Made by a program: the position numbers and the translations under genes. Positions 18,496-26,938 of a stretch of DNA of 64,000 nt are shown here, one piece after another (within the stretch, counting starts at the first letter, position 1; each line of letters starts with the position of its first letter). The notes under the pieces were generated by a model. The model did not search any database, was not told where the DNA came from, and saw nothing but the letters and a program-made list of their open reading frames with translations. The stretch comes from Cobetia sp. cqz5-12 (lineage in GTDB: Bacteria; Pseudomonadota; Gammaproteobacteria; Pseudomonadales; Halomonadaceae), in the NCBI RefSeq assembly GCF_016495405.1, contig NZ_CP044522.1, positions 868,001 through 932,000 of the forward strand, given 5' to 3'.

Positions 18496-18594
18496 GCCGG
18501 TGTCAAAGGCCGCTCATGCTGCCTGACGAGTGATCGCAAGCGCTCGCATGACAACACTTCGTGTGACAAGGCCGCGTATGACGAGGCCCGTATG

Positions 18595-18631
18595 AAAAAC
18601 CCCGCAGTGCCTTGGCACTGCGGGGTTTTTT
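18595..18631. terminator. Strong bidirectional terminator
   Basis: A perfect 17-bp palindromic stem (AAAAACCCCGCAGTGCC / GGCACTGCGGGGTTTTT) with A- and T-runs at the ends. It terminates the plus-strand SEC-C gene and the minus-strand polysaccharide operon, which converge here. Confidence 0.92.
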
Positions 18632-18672
18632 GTATCTCGACCTGTATCAGGAGGAAGCGTGAACGGGTGTGA

Positions 18673-19917
18673 TCACTGCTGCTTGCCTTGCTGGCGCAGT
18701 CGCCAGGCTTCTCGAAGGGCGCCGCGTAGCCCCGGCGTCTGGCCGACCTGGATGGCCTCCAGCGTCGCGGCGAAGGCATCCGGTGTGGCGCGCCAATCCG
18801 GGGGCTGAATGGCGCCTGCACTGCTGATGCCGACCCTGTCCAGTGGTGGTGGCGAGCGTTCGGGCAGTGCCCCGAAAAGCCGCATGCGGCTGTCCTGCAC
18901 CTGACGCAGGCGATGGCGAAGCTCCTTGTAGCGCGAGCCGAAGGGGCGTGTGGCCAGGGTGATCAGGGCCGCCAGAATCCGCTCTTGCCATTCTGGGCGT
19001 GCCGGGTTGCGGTAGGCGACCCCGCGTTGCGAGGCGGCGCCTGCCTGGCGGCGGTCCTTGAGCCAGTGCGGGGCCGTCCTGTCGAGTGCCTCGCCCTCGA
19101 ACAGGATACCGGCGTTGACCTGCTGGCCACCGTGCACGCGAGTGAAGGGCAGGATGACGCAGTCCTCGAGCATGGCGCCTTCTTCCACGTAGCTGCCCTG
19201 TTCCAGACAGCATTGCCCCTTGAGCAGCACGCCGGGCTCCACATGGGTGGTGATGCCGGCGAAGCCGCCAGTGAGGCGCGATTCATCCAGGCGCGTGGCG
19301 CCGGCGGCGTAGTAGACGTGGTGCAGGTCCTGCTCGCCGGGCAACACCCCACGTTCGCCATGCGGTGTCAGGCCTGGGTCAGCGGCATCGAGTGCCTGCA
19401 TCACCAGGGTGTGATAGTGCGACAGCGAGGCCAGCAGGGCAGGCCCCAGCCCGAGATTGTCGCGCAGTTCAGGCCAGTGCAGGCGAGCGAGAGACGGGTC
19501 TGCCACGCTGGCTGGATGGCAGACCGGCGCGCCCGACGCCATGGCCTGCTCGCTGATCGCGAGACTGTCATCCTTGAACCACTCCGGCATCAGCAGCACA
19601 TCGGCGCGCAGCACCGGGGCGGGCAGGGCGGCCATGGCGCCGAGCCGTTTGATCTGCTCGGCCGGGTCTCGCTCGCCGGGCATCGGCAGAATGTCGAGAT
19701 CGATGCCCCAGCGTGAGCCATCGGCGATGCGCGCCCGGAACCACTCAGGGTCACGGGCGATGATCAGGCTGATGTGCGTCACGCCTCGCCCGACCAGCAG
19801 GTCGAGGTTGCGCTCTAGCACGCTGCGTCCGGCAATCGGCAGCAGGGCTGGCGAGTAGCGGCGGTCAATCGGCGCGACTTCCTGGCCGAGGCGGTCCGCC
19901 AACAGGATCACATGCAT
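18673..19917 (-). CDS. Nucleotidyltransferase-like protein lacking usual catalytic residues, with hexapeptide-type C-terminal region
   Basis: The fold follows sugar-1-phosphate nucleotidyltransferases: MHVILLADRLGQEVAP then ALLPIAGRSVLERNLDLL. However, the GGxGTRLxPL loop reads ADRLGQEVAP, so the glycines and catalytic Arg are lost. The PK-x-LLP lysine position is Pro (SPALLP). After the Rossmann-like half, residues ~215-285 contain V/G-rich hexapeptide-like strands (GITTHVEPGVLLKGQC...GAMLEDCVIL) typical of left-handed beta-helix domains. A basic tail follows. The ATG at 19917 has AAGGAGGT with a 6-base spacer. It is last in the polysaccharide operon. I infer a non-catalytic or diverged role. 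Length is 414 aa. Confidence 0.7.
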   Translation of the reverse strand: MHVILLADRLGQEVAPIDRRYSPALLPIAGRSVLERNLDLLVGRGVTHISLIIARDPEWFRARIADGSRWGIDLDILPMPGERDPAEQIKRLGAMAALPAPVLRADVLLMPEWFKDDSLAISEQAMASGAPVCHPASVADPSLARLHWPELRDNLGLGPALLASLSHYHTLVMQALDAADPGLTPHGERGVLPGEQDLHHVYYAAGATRLDESRLTGGFAGITTHVEPGVLLKGQCCLEQGSYVEEGAMLEDCVILPFTRVHGGQQVNAGILFEGEALDRTAPHWLKDRRQAGAASQRGVAYRNPARPEWQERILAALITLATRPFGSRYKELRHRLRQVQDSRMRLFGALPERSPPPLDRVGISSAGAIQPPDWRATPDAFAATLEAIQVGQTPGLRGALREAWRLRQQGKQQ

Positions 19918-19987
19918 TGCACACCTCCTTGGCATGAGTCATGACACTGGTGCAGCGCAGCATGAATGAGAGAGGGAGTCTCGCGCA

Positions 19988-21445
19988 TCAGTAGGCTCCA
20001 CGGCTGGTCAGAACGGCAGGAATCGTGCGCAACAGCAGCTTGATGTCTTCCTTGATGCCCTGACGATGCAGATAGAAGAGGTCCAGATGGATCTGTTGCT
20101 CGAAGGACAGATCCGAGCGTCCCGAGACCTGCCACAGTCCGGTCAGCCCCGGGGTGGCATCCAGACGCATGCGCGCGCGAGCCTCATAGAGCGCCACCTC
20201 GCGGGCCAGTGCCGGGCGTGGCCCGACCAGCGCCATCTCGCCGCGCAGAACGTTCCATAGCTGCGGCAGTTCATCGATGGACAGCTTGCGGATCACGCGA
20301 CCCACCCGCGTGATGCGCGGGTCCTGCTTCATCTTGAACAGCACGCCACCTTCGCTCTCATTGGCGGCCTGCAGTTCGCGCAGACGCTCTTCGGCGTCGA
20401 TGTACATCGAACGGAACTTCCACAGCTTGAATGGCTTGCCGTGGCGCCCGATACGCTCCTGACCGAACAGCACCGGGCCTGGCGATTCCAGGCGGATGGC
20501 CAGCACCGTGCCCAGCAGCAGAGGTGACAGCACCAGCAGCACGCTGCTGGCACCGACGATATCCATGGCGCGGCGCGCGCGCGGAGTCAGCCAGTTGCTC
20601 ACTCGCCATCGAAAGTGGCGCCAGTTGGAGCGTGATTTCATCCACAGGCCGCGGCCGGGAATCGCCTCTTCCCCATACTTGCGCACGCTCATCAGAAAGC
20701 TCGGGTTGCCAAGCACGTAGCGCTTGAACATGCGGCGTGGCTCCATCAGCAATCGCCAGGCCCATTCCATGCCCAGCCTGCGCAAGACGCCCGGCGCACG
20801 CGGGATGCGCTGGGAATAGAAGTCGAACAGACCGCCGACCCCCATGACCACTGGCACCTCGAGTCGCTCACGGTAGGTCGAGATCCATTTCTCCTGCGCC
20901 GGCACGCCCATCGCCACCAGCAACAGGTCGGTGCCCTGATTGATCTGCGCCAGTACGTCGTCGATGATTTCCGGGCCGATGAAGCCGTGATGTACACCAC
21001 TGATCTGGAGCGTCGGCCATTGTTCGCGGAGCTTGTCGGCCATTTTGTCGGCCACGCCCGGGGCGGCACCGAGCAGGAACAGGCGCTTGTTCTCCGCCAC
21101 CAGCATGTCGCACAGGTGGGGCAGCAGATCGGTGCCATTGAGGTTGGCTTCAAGCTCCTGGCCGAGCATGCGGCAGGCCATCTTGATGCCGCTGCCATCG
21201 GGCAGCAGCAGGTCGCTGTCATGCAGCACCTGCAGGTAATAGCGATCGACCTGGGCCACGTTCAGGCAGTGCGCATTGACGAAATTGACGGTGCGCGGTT
21301 GCGGATCGCTGATCCAGCTCTTGAGCAGGCTCAGGCAGGTGTCGAGACTGGTGTTGACGAAGGGCACCCCCAGCACCTTGACGTGAGGCAGCGTCTTGAC
21401 GCGCTCAGTGGTGAAGAGGGCTTGATCCAATGGCTGGCTCATCAT
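19988..21445 (-). CDS. Fused WecG/TagA/CpsF glycosyltransferase and initiating sugar-phosphate transferase
   Basis: Two enzymes in one 485-residue chain. Residues ~20-250 form a WecG/TagA/CpsF (GT26) glycosyltransferase (VNAHCLNVAQ, LLPDGSGIKMACR, FDFYSQRIPRAPGVLRRLG). Residues ~285-485 form a bacterial sugar transferase domain of the WbaP/WcaJ type: one membrane helix, QERIGRHGKPFKLWKFRSM, the SIDELPQLWNVLRGEM catalytic region, LVGPRPAL and GLWQVSGRS. The C-terminal half would load a sugar-1-phosphate onto undecaprenyl phosphate, and the N-terminal half would add the next sugar. The start overlaps the upstream GT2 stop (ATGA). This is the likely initiation step for the operon's polymer. Confidence 0.9.
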   Translation of the reverse strand: MMSQPLDQALFTTERVKTLPHVKVLGVPFVNTSLDTCLSLLKSWISDPQPRTVNFVNAHCLNVAQVDRYYLQVLHDSDLLLPDGSGIKMACRMLGQELEANLNGTDLLPHLCDMLVAENKRLFLLGAAPGVADKMADKLREQWPTLQISGVHHGFIGPEIIDDVLAQINQGTDLLLVAMGVPAQEKWISTYRERLEVPVVMGVGGLFDFYSQRIPRAPGVLRRLGMEWAWRLLMEPRRMFKRYVLGNPSFLMSVRKYGEEAIPGRGLWMKSRSNWRHFRWRVSNWLTPRARRAMDIVGASSVLLVLSPLLLGTVLAIRLESPGPVLFGQERIGRHGKPFKLWKFRSMYIDAEERLRELQAANESEGGVLFKMKQDPRITRVGRVIRKLSIDELPQLWNVLRGEMALVGPRPALAREVALYEARARMRLDATPGLTGLWQVSGRSDLSFEQQIHLDLFYLHRQGIKEDIKLLLRTIPAVLTSRGAY

Positions 21446-22524
21446 GGCGACTCCACTTCATGAGCGTCCTGCTGTTGATTCGGTCTGGCCGCCTGCGGGC
21501 GCGGCGCATTGTCGATCTTCTTCTTCTGCGCCTTGCCGATGATCCCCTGGGCGAGCCCTTCACAGCGCAGATAGAGACTCTTGGGCATCACGCGCAACAT
21601 CAGGGCGGCCCCTGCCGTGGCAGCGGTGCGCCCGAATTCCGCCTTCCAGAGTCCCGGCCATGCCTTGATGGCGCGGCGGCAATACTCCCAGGCAGCATCC
21701 CCGTCACGCAGGCGAATGGCCTGGCGCGCCAGATAGCGCAGCTGATAGGCCTTGGCGCGCGGGTACCACTCGGCGATGAAGTCGGGGGCGTAGGCGCGGG
21801 TCAGCTCGACGATGGCCTGCCAGCTCTGGTATTGGCGCTCCAGTTGTGCCGAAAGCCCGCCCTCATTGAGCCGGTAGCGGGTCAGTGGCTCGGGAATGCC
21901 TTCCACCGTGGTGCCGGTCTTGAGGGCGATGCGCGTCCAGCACTCGATATCCTCGCTCTGGCGCAGGCTCTCATCGAAGTAGCAGGGCAGCACGCCCCCC
22001 TCCTTGACCTCACAGTCGAAGGCGATGGCCTCGAGAATCTCGCGGCGGATGACCGGTGCCGAGCCATTGCCCACCGGGTTGCGACAGAACAGCAGCCCCG
22101 GCGTGATGTCGGTCAGGCTCGGCATCTGGTAGTAGTCCAGCGGCTCGCCAGCGGCATCGATGAAGGCCGAGCGCGAGAAGGACAGGCCTACCTCGGGGCG
22201 TGCCTCGAGGTGCTCGCGGTGGCGCGCAAGTTTCGCGGGCTCCCAGATGTCGTCGGAGTCCAGGAAGGCCAGGTAGCGACCCTGTGCGGCACGCACGCCG
22301 GTGTTGCGCGCCCCGGCCAGACCGCGATTGACCGGATGAGAGATCAGCGTGATGCGCGGGTCGTCATAGGCCTCGCAGATCGCCCGGCTGCCATCGGGGG
22401 AGCAGTCATCGATGATGAGCAGTTCAAGATCGCCATCCTCCTGCGCCAGCACGCTGTCGATGGCGGACGCGACGAAACGTTCGACGTTGTAGATCGGCAT
22501 GATGACCGAAAAGGTCGGGGTCAT
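21442..22524 (-). CDS. Family 2 glycosyltransferase
   Basis: GT-A fold, family 2 inverting glycosyltransferase of 360 aa. The start FSVIMPIYNVERFV is the nucleotide-binding strand. DDCSPDGS and FLDSDDIWEPAKL supply the acidic metal/UDP-sugar-binding residues, and the acceptor side contains QSEDIECWTRIA. I chose the ATG at 22524 because it overlaps the flippase stop as ATGA and begins the domain directly; the longer upstream reading has no family similarity. It is expected to extend the lipid-linked repeat unit in the cytoplasm. Donor and acceptor are not predictable. The last ~40 residues are basic and low in complexity. Confidence 0.9.
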   Translation of the reverse strand: MTPTFSVIMPIYNVERFVASAIDSVLAQEDGDLELLIIDDCSPDGSRAICEAYDDPRITLISHPVNRGLAGARNTGVRAAQGRYLAFLDSDDIWEPAKLARHREHLEARPEVGLSFSRSAFIDAAGEPLDYYQMPSLTDITPGLLFCRNPVGNGSAPVIRREILEAIAFDCEVKEGGVLPCYFDESLRQSEDIECWTRIALKTGTTVEGIPEPLTRYRLNEGGLSAQLERQYQSWQAIVELTRAYAPDFIAEWYPRAKAYQLRYLARQAIRLRDGDAAWEYCRRAIKAWPGLWKAEFGRTAATAGAALMLRVMPKSLYLRCEGLAQGIIGKAQKKKIDNAPRPQAARPNQQQDAHEVESP

Positions 22525-23897
22525 GGTCTGGCCTCCTGGACGTCCCTGTCTGGGGAAAGCGATGCGGTGGATGCTGCGTGAGGTGTGTCTGGTGTGTCTG
22601 GTGGCGGCGCATCTGTCACCCGGCCGTCCTGAGCGAGGATCAGCCGGCGTGTCCACAGGTAGCCGGGCAGGGCGGCCAGGCTGATGCCGACCAGAATGCC
22701 GGCTGCGACGCCATTGATGCCGAAGGGCACGCCAGCGAACATGCCGATGCCGAGCATGACTGTCATGAAGATCTGCAGCTTGAGATCTGCCCCGGGCATG
22801 CCCTGGGCACGCAGTAACTGGCCGCAACTGTCGAGCAGAATGCGCGGCAGGGCGGAGAGGCAGATCAGGATCAGGATCGGCAGGGCGCCACGCTCGACCC
22901 AGGCTTCCCCGAACAGGATCGGCACATACCAGGGCGCCAGCAGGCTCTGGGCGATGATGGCGGGCAGGGCGACCAGCGCGAACAGGCGCATGCCGTGGTG
23001 CATGCGTGCCAGTCGCTCACGCGAGGTCATGTCGCCGCATAGCTGCGGGAAGATGGCGGTGGAGTAGGCGCGCAGGAGGCCAAGGCTGATGCCGAGTCCG
23101 GCATTGAAGGCAAAGAAGTAGACGCCGAGCACGTCCATGACGAACAGGGCACCGACCAGCAGGTAATCCATCTGCTGACGCAGCACCGAGACCACCTCGA
23201 CGCCCATCATTGGACGCGCGAAGCTCATCAGTGGCCGCGACCACAGCGTGGTGGGGCGCTCATCGATGCGCCATGATTCGCACCAGCGGTAGGTCAGGGT
23301 CCAGATGGGCGTCACGATCAGCTTGGGCAGGATCAAGGCCCAGAACCCGGCACCCATGGCGGCCAGCAGCATCACGCCGACGGCCTCGCCGATGCTCTGG
23401 CCCATCTCGATGCGCGCCGTGATGTGCAGGCGGTTGCTGCGCAGAATTCGCGCCGCATTGATGGCGGCGGGGGGCAACATCGGGAAGATCAGCGCCAGCG
23501 CCATCAGCGGCAGCGTCAGATCGGGAGCGTCATAGAGGTAGGCCAGCAGCGGGGCCAGTGCCATCTGCAGCACCATCAGGCCTAGGCACACCACCCAATT
23601 GAACCAGTAGGCATCGCGGCACAGGCGTTCATATCCCTCGCGACCGGCCTGCACCAGGGCGGGTACCACGGCGGCATTGGAGATGGCGTGCATGATCTCG
23701 TGTGCGGTGAGCACGATGGCGGCGATACCGAAGGACTCCGGCGCGATCATGCGCGCCGCCACCAGGGTCGCGCCCAATCGCGCGATGCGGTGCACCCCTT
23801 GCGACATGCCCATCCAGGCCAGATTGCGGATCAGGCGGCCGTTGCCACCGTCTCCGCCACCTGACAGGCGTGTCTTGAGTCGCGTGATCACACCCAT
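22521..23897 (-). CDS. Polysaccharide repeat-unit flippase (Wzx-like, MOP superfamily)
   Basis: An integral membrane protein of 458 aa with about 12 hydrophobic segments and the N-terminal pattern of the MOP/Wzx flippases (ARLGATLVAARMIAPESFGIAAI). It should move undecaprenyl-pyrophosphate-linked repeat units to the periplasmic face. The C-terminal ~45 residues after the last helix are a Pro/Asp/Thr-rich tail. It starts at an ATG after a 147-base gap from the polymerase gene, the only sizeable gap in the operon core, and ends in an ATGA overlap with the GT2 gene. Confidence 0.87.
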   Translation of the reverse strand: MGVITRLKTRLSGGGDGGNGRLIRNLAWMGMSQGVHRIARLGATLVAARMIAPESFGIAAIVLTAHEIMHAISNAAVVPALVQAGREGYERLCRDAYWFNWVVCLGLMVLQMALAPLLAYLYDAPDLTLPLMALALIFPMLPPAAINAARILRSNRLHITARIEMGQSIGEAVGVMLLAAMGAGFWALILPKLIVTPIWTLTYRWCESWRIDERPTTLWSRPLMSFARPMMGVEVVSVLRQQMDYLLVGALFVMDVLGVYFFAFNAGLGISLGLLRAYSTAIFPQLCGDMTSRERLARMHHGMRLFALVALPAIIAQSLLAPWYVPILFGEAWVERGALPILILICLSALPRILLDSCGQLLRAQGMPGADLKLQIFMTVMLGIGMFAGVPFGINGVAAGILVGISLAALPGYLWTRRLILAQDGRVTDAPPPDTPDTPHAASTASLSPDRDVQEARP

Positions 23898-24044
23898 CGC
23901 CTGGCTCCCTGGCTTGTGGTGCCCTTTGAAGGCATCTGGTCTTGTCAGTCATGCTTTTGAACGGCTGGTGTAGCCACTCTAGCGCAATGTACTGATGAAT
24001 TGGCGTGATCTGGCGCAGCCTTGTTCCACTATCCCGTGATCGGA

Positions 24045-25418
24045 CTAGGTTGCCGTGTCGTTGCTGGCGGTATCGGCGGAGGCGGGCGCTGCCCTTGAAA
24101 GCGGCTTCTCCACATCTACCGGCCCCATGTTGTGGATATGCCCTTCGCTGGCGGGCAGGCCTGCCAGCTGGTGCGCCTTGCCGATCAGGATCAGTCCCGG
24201 CCAGATCAGGTAGGCAAGGATTTCCAGATTCTCACCGAAGGAGTAAACGAACAGCAGGCCGACCATGATCAAGCCCAGCTGCACGACAGGGCGGCCGACC
24301 ACGAATCGCAGCAGATGCAGCAGGCTGACCAGCATCGGGATCAACAGCGCGAACAGGCCGAAGATGCCCTTGACGAACAGGAGCCCATACCAGCTGTGGT
24401 GTGAGCCGATCGGCATGTACTCCACCAGGTGTGGGCCGCGCTCGACGATGCCGTGGCCGAACCAGGGTGCCTCGTTGCGCCAGCGATCCACCGCGATGCG
24501 CCCCAGTGCGGCCCGCACGCGGGTCGAGTCCGCTCGCGAGCCCTTGAAGGCGGCGATGAAGTTGTCGATGGCTTCCAGAATCGGTGCGCCGAGAAAGCCG
24601 GCGATCAAGCTCGCGCCGGAGAAGCTGAACCACAGCCACGGCTTGTGCAGGCGCTTGAGCAGGAACATCCCGGCGCTGATCAATACCAGTGACACCAGCG
24701 CCATGCGCGAGCCGGACATCAGGATCATCAGCACGCTGCCGCCGATGCCGATCGCCTTCCAGAAGGGATGTTTCTCGAGCAGGGCGCAGGCGAAATAGAT
24801 GCTGGCGACAAAGCCCACCGCCGGCGCCCAGGGCGTGAACAGTCGCCAGCGCGGCATGCCGCTGCCGGGGTCGATTTCATAGAGCGAAACGGCGAAGAAT
24901 TCCGGCCCCGGCCCGCCGATGGCCTGCAGCGGCGAGACGAAGGGCACCTGGGGCAGCCCCGCCAGCCAGGCGCCGACGAACACTGGCAGCAACAGCATGG
25001 TGTGCAGGCAGACATGCATGGCCGCGCGAATGATCACCGCCGGGCGGATCGCCAGGCAGCCGATGATCGGGAAGACCGCCAGCAGCGCCCAACCCTTGGC
25101 CCAGCCGATGGAGGACTTGATCAGCTTGCCGGTGCCGAGGTTCTCGATCAGGTGGCCGGCCAGCAGCGAGAACTCCATCACGATCATGCCGATGATCCAC
25201 ACCCACAGTGGCCAGGGCAGGCGGGGGAAACGCTGGCGGCCCTTGAGGTGCAGCCAGGCGGCACGCATCACCAGTGACCATGCCAGCACGGGGGCCAGCA
25301 CGTAGAGGCCACCGATCAGGTAGAACAGATAGGTCGCGGTGATCGAGAACCAGATGATGCGCTCTTCCGGGGTCTCGGGACGGACATCCGCCTCCGGCCC
25401 CGCCTTCAGGGAAAACAT
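24045..25418 (-). CDS. O-antigen ligase/polymerase family membrane protein (Wzy-like)
   Basis: A hydrophobic protein of 457 aa with about ten membrane segments and a long periplasmic loop. It includes the WaaL/Wzy-type features FVSPLQAIGGPGPEFFA and, after it, WRNEAPWFGHGIVERG plus an IGSHHSWYGLLFVKG segment. This G-H-x-x-Y/W-type loop is characteristic of the family. In a Wzx/Wzy operon it is most likely the polymerase that joins repeat units. It starts eight bases after the chain-length-regulator stop. Confidence 0.82.
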   Translation of the reverse strand: MFSLKAGPEADVRPETPEERIIWFSITATYLFYLIGGLYVLAPVLAWSLVMRAAWLHLKGRQRFPRLPWPLWVWIIGMIVMEFSLLAGHLIENLGTGKLIKSSIGWAKGWALLAVFPIIGCLAIRPAVIIRAAMHVCLHTMLLLPVFVGAWLAGLPQVPFVSPLQAIGGPGPEFFAVSLYEIDPGSGMPRWRLFTPWAPAVGFVASIYFACALLEKHPFWKAIGIGGSVLMILMSGSRMALVSLVLISAGMFLLKRLHKPWLWFSFSGASLIAGFLGAPILEAIDNFIAAFKGSRADSTRVRAALGRIAVDRWRNEAPWFGHGIVERGPHLVEYMPIGSHHSWYGLLFVKGIFGLFALLIPMLVSLLHLLRFVVGRPVVQLGLIMVGLLFVYSFGENLEILAYLIWPGLILIGKAHQLAGLPASEGHIHNMGPVDVEKPLSRAAPASADTASNDTAT

Positions 25419-25425
25419 CGGCGGC

Positions 25426-26880
25426 TCACACGCTTTGCTGCAGGCGCAGCAGATAGGGTTTCCTGATCCACAGCAGGATCAGGCCGATGATGCTGAAGAC
25501 GCTCGCCGCCAGCGCGCCGACGATGGCCAGCTTGATGCCCAGCGAATCCGCCTTCTCGGGTAGTGGCGGCGGATCGAGAATCTGCAGCATCGGGTAGCTG
25601 GCGAAGGGGTCGATCAGGCCGATGTCGATCTTGGCCAGCGCCGTGGTGTAGACCGCCGTGGCGACCTGTTGCTCGCGCAGCAGGTCCTGCAGTTGGGCGG
25701 CCTTGGCGACACTGTTGTCCAGTCGCTGCTGGCGAGCCGCCAGATTGGCACGCCCGGTGGCAAGCTCGCTGATCACGCCGCGCCGCTGGGTATCCAGGGT
25801 GATCAGCTCGCCGACCAGGGTGTCCTGATTGGCATGGCCGGACGCGGCACGCAGGGCATTCTGGTTGCGCGAGGTCTGGCGGGGCAGCAACTGGCGCATG
25901 CGTGAGGCCAGCGAACGCTCGAGAGCATCAAGCCCCGCGGCCAGATTGATGACTTCCGGATTGCGCTCGCCCCATTTGCCGCGCGCTTCATCGAGACTGG
26001 CCGCCTGCTCCGCTGCCTGCGTCAGCAGTGCCTGATAGCGGGCATCGCGCTGCAGGGCGATCACGCCACCGGCCTGGCCGGCATCCAGCCCCAGGCGACT
26101 GGACAGGGTGGCGAGCCGGGCATTCAGAGCCGACAGCTCGCCATCACGCGTCTCGAGCGTGTCCTTGAGCGCCTCGACACTCAGCGTCAATTCCTTGAAC
26201 TGCTCCATCGAGACCAGCCCGGAGGTGGACTGGAACTCGAGCAGCTTGCGCTGGGTTTCCTTGAGCGTGCGGTCGTAGGTCTCCAGCGAGCGGCGGATGA
26301 CGGCTTCGCGGCGCGCCTGTTCATCATTGCGCAGTTGTTCGATCACCTCATTGAAGGCATCGATGTGCGCATTGGCACGTGCAAGCGCGGCCTTGGCGCT
26401 CGGCGCGCTGGTCTGGAAGGCGATCAGGGCGGTCTGGTCGGTCAACTTTATCTTCGGCTTGCCGTAATCGTCAGGATGCATGTCGACCGTGCTGGCGGCA
26501 CGTTCCAGCACGGCAGGGCTCTCGGCGATGGCGCGGTAGTTGACCTTGGGGTCCAGCGAGGAACTCGAATAGGACGAATTGGCACTGGTGCTGGCCTGGC
26601 CGATGCTCTCGAAGTTCACCGACAGACCGGAGCCGGTGCCCGGCAGAATCATCGTCCAACTGGTGGTGTAGGTGACAGGTGCCACGGCGATGAAGGCGAT
26701 GGTCAGACCCCAGATGACACTCAGGATGGCGGTCGCCAGCAACAGGTAGGCCGCGCGGCGGGTGCGCGGGCGCATGCTGGAGCCGCGCGCCGCCCAGCCC
26801 AGCAGGACGCCGAGTATCCGGCGTCCCAGGGAGGGCTTCGCTGTAGCTTTCGGCGTATCCGAGGAGCGGGACTCTGTCAT
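25426..26880 (-). CDS. Polysaccharide chain-length determinant (Wzz/GumC-like, no kinase domain)
   Basis: Polysaccharide co-polymerase with a cytoplasmic N-terminus, a first membrane helix at about residues 45-67 and a long periplasmic coiled-coil domain (about residues 170-400, with heptad-like Leu/Ala patterns). A Pro-rich segment (LDPPPLPEKADS) precedes the second membrane helix near the C-terminus. No Walker motifs are present, so there is no built-in BY-kinase, and none is encoded nearby. Start chosen at 26880 because AAGGATG lies 6 bases upstream; GTG/ATG alternatives exist 2-5 codons earlier. It sets chain length with the polymerase. Confidence 0.85.
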   Translation of the reverse strand: MTESRSSDTPKATAKPSLGRRILGVLLGWAARGSSMRPRTRRAAYLLLATAILSVIWGLTIAFIAVAPVTYTTSWTMILPGTGSGLSVNFESIGQASTSANSSYSSSSLDPKVNYRAIAESPAVLERAASTVDMHPDDYGKPKIKLTDQTALIAFQTSAPSAKAALARANAHIDAFNEVIEQLRNDEQARREAVIRRSLETYDRTLKETQRKLLEFQSTSGLVSMEQFKELTLSVEALKDTLETRDGELSALNARLATLSSRLGLDAGQAGGVIALQRDARYQALLTQAAEQAASLDEARGKWGERNPEVINLAAGLDALERSLASRMRQLLPRQTSRNQNALRAASGHANQDTLVGELITLDTQRRGVISELATGRANLAARQQRLDNSVAKAAQLQDLLREQQVATAVYTTALAKIDIGLIDPFASYPMLQILDPPPLPEKADSLGIKLAIVGALAASVFSIIGLILLWIRKPYLLRLQQSV

Positions 26881-26938
26881 GCACATCCTTGTCACGTGGG
26901 AGTGAATCGTCGCATCGCGGCAACGGGCGGGCGAAACG

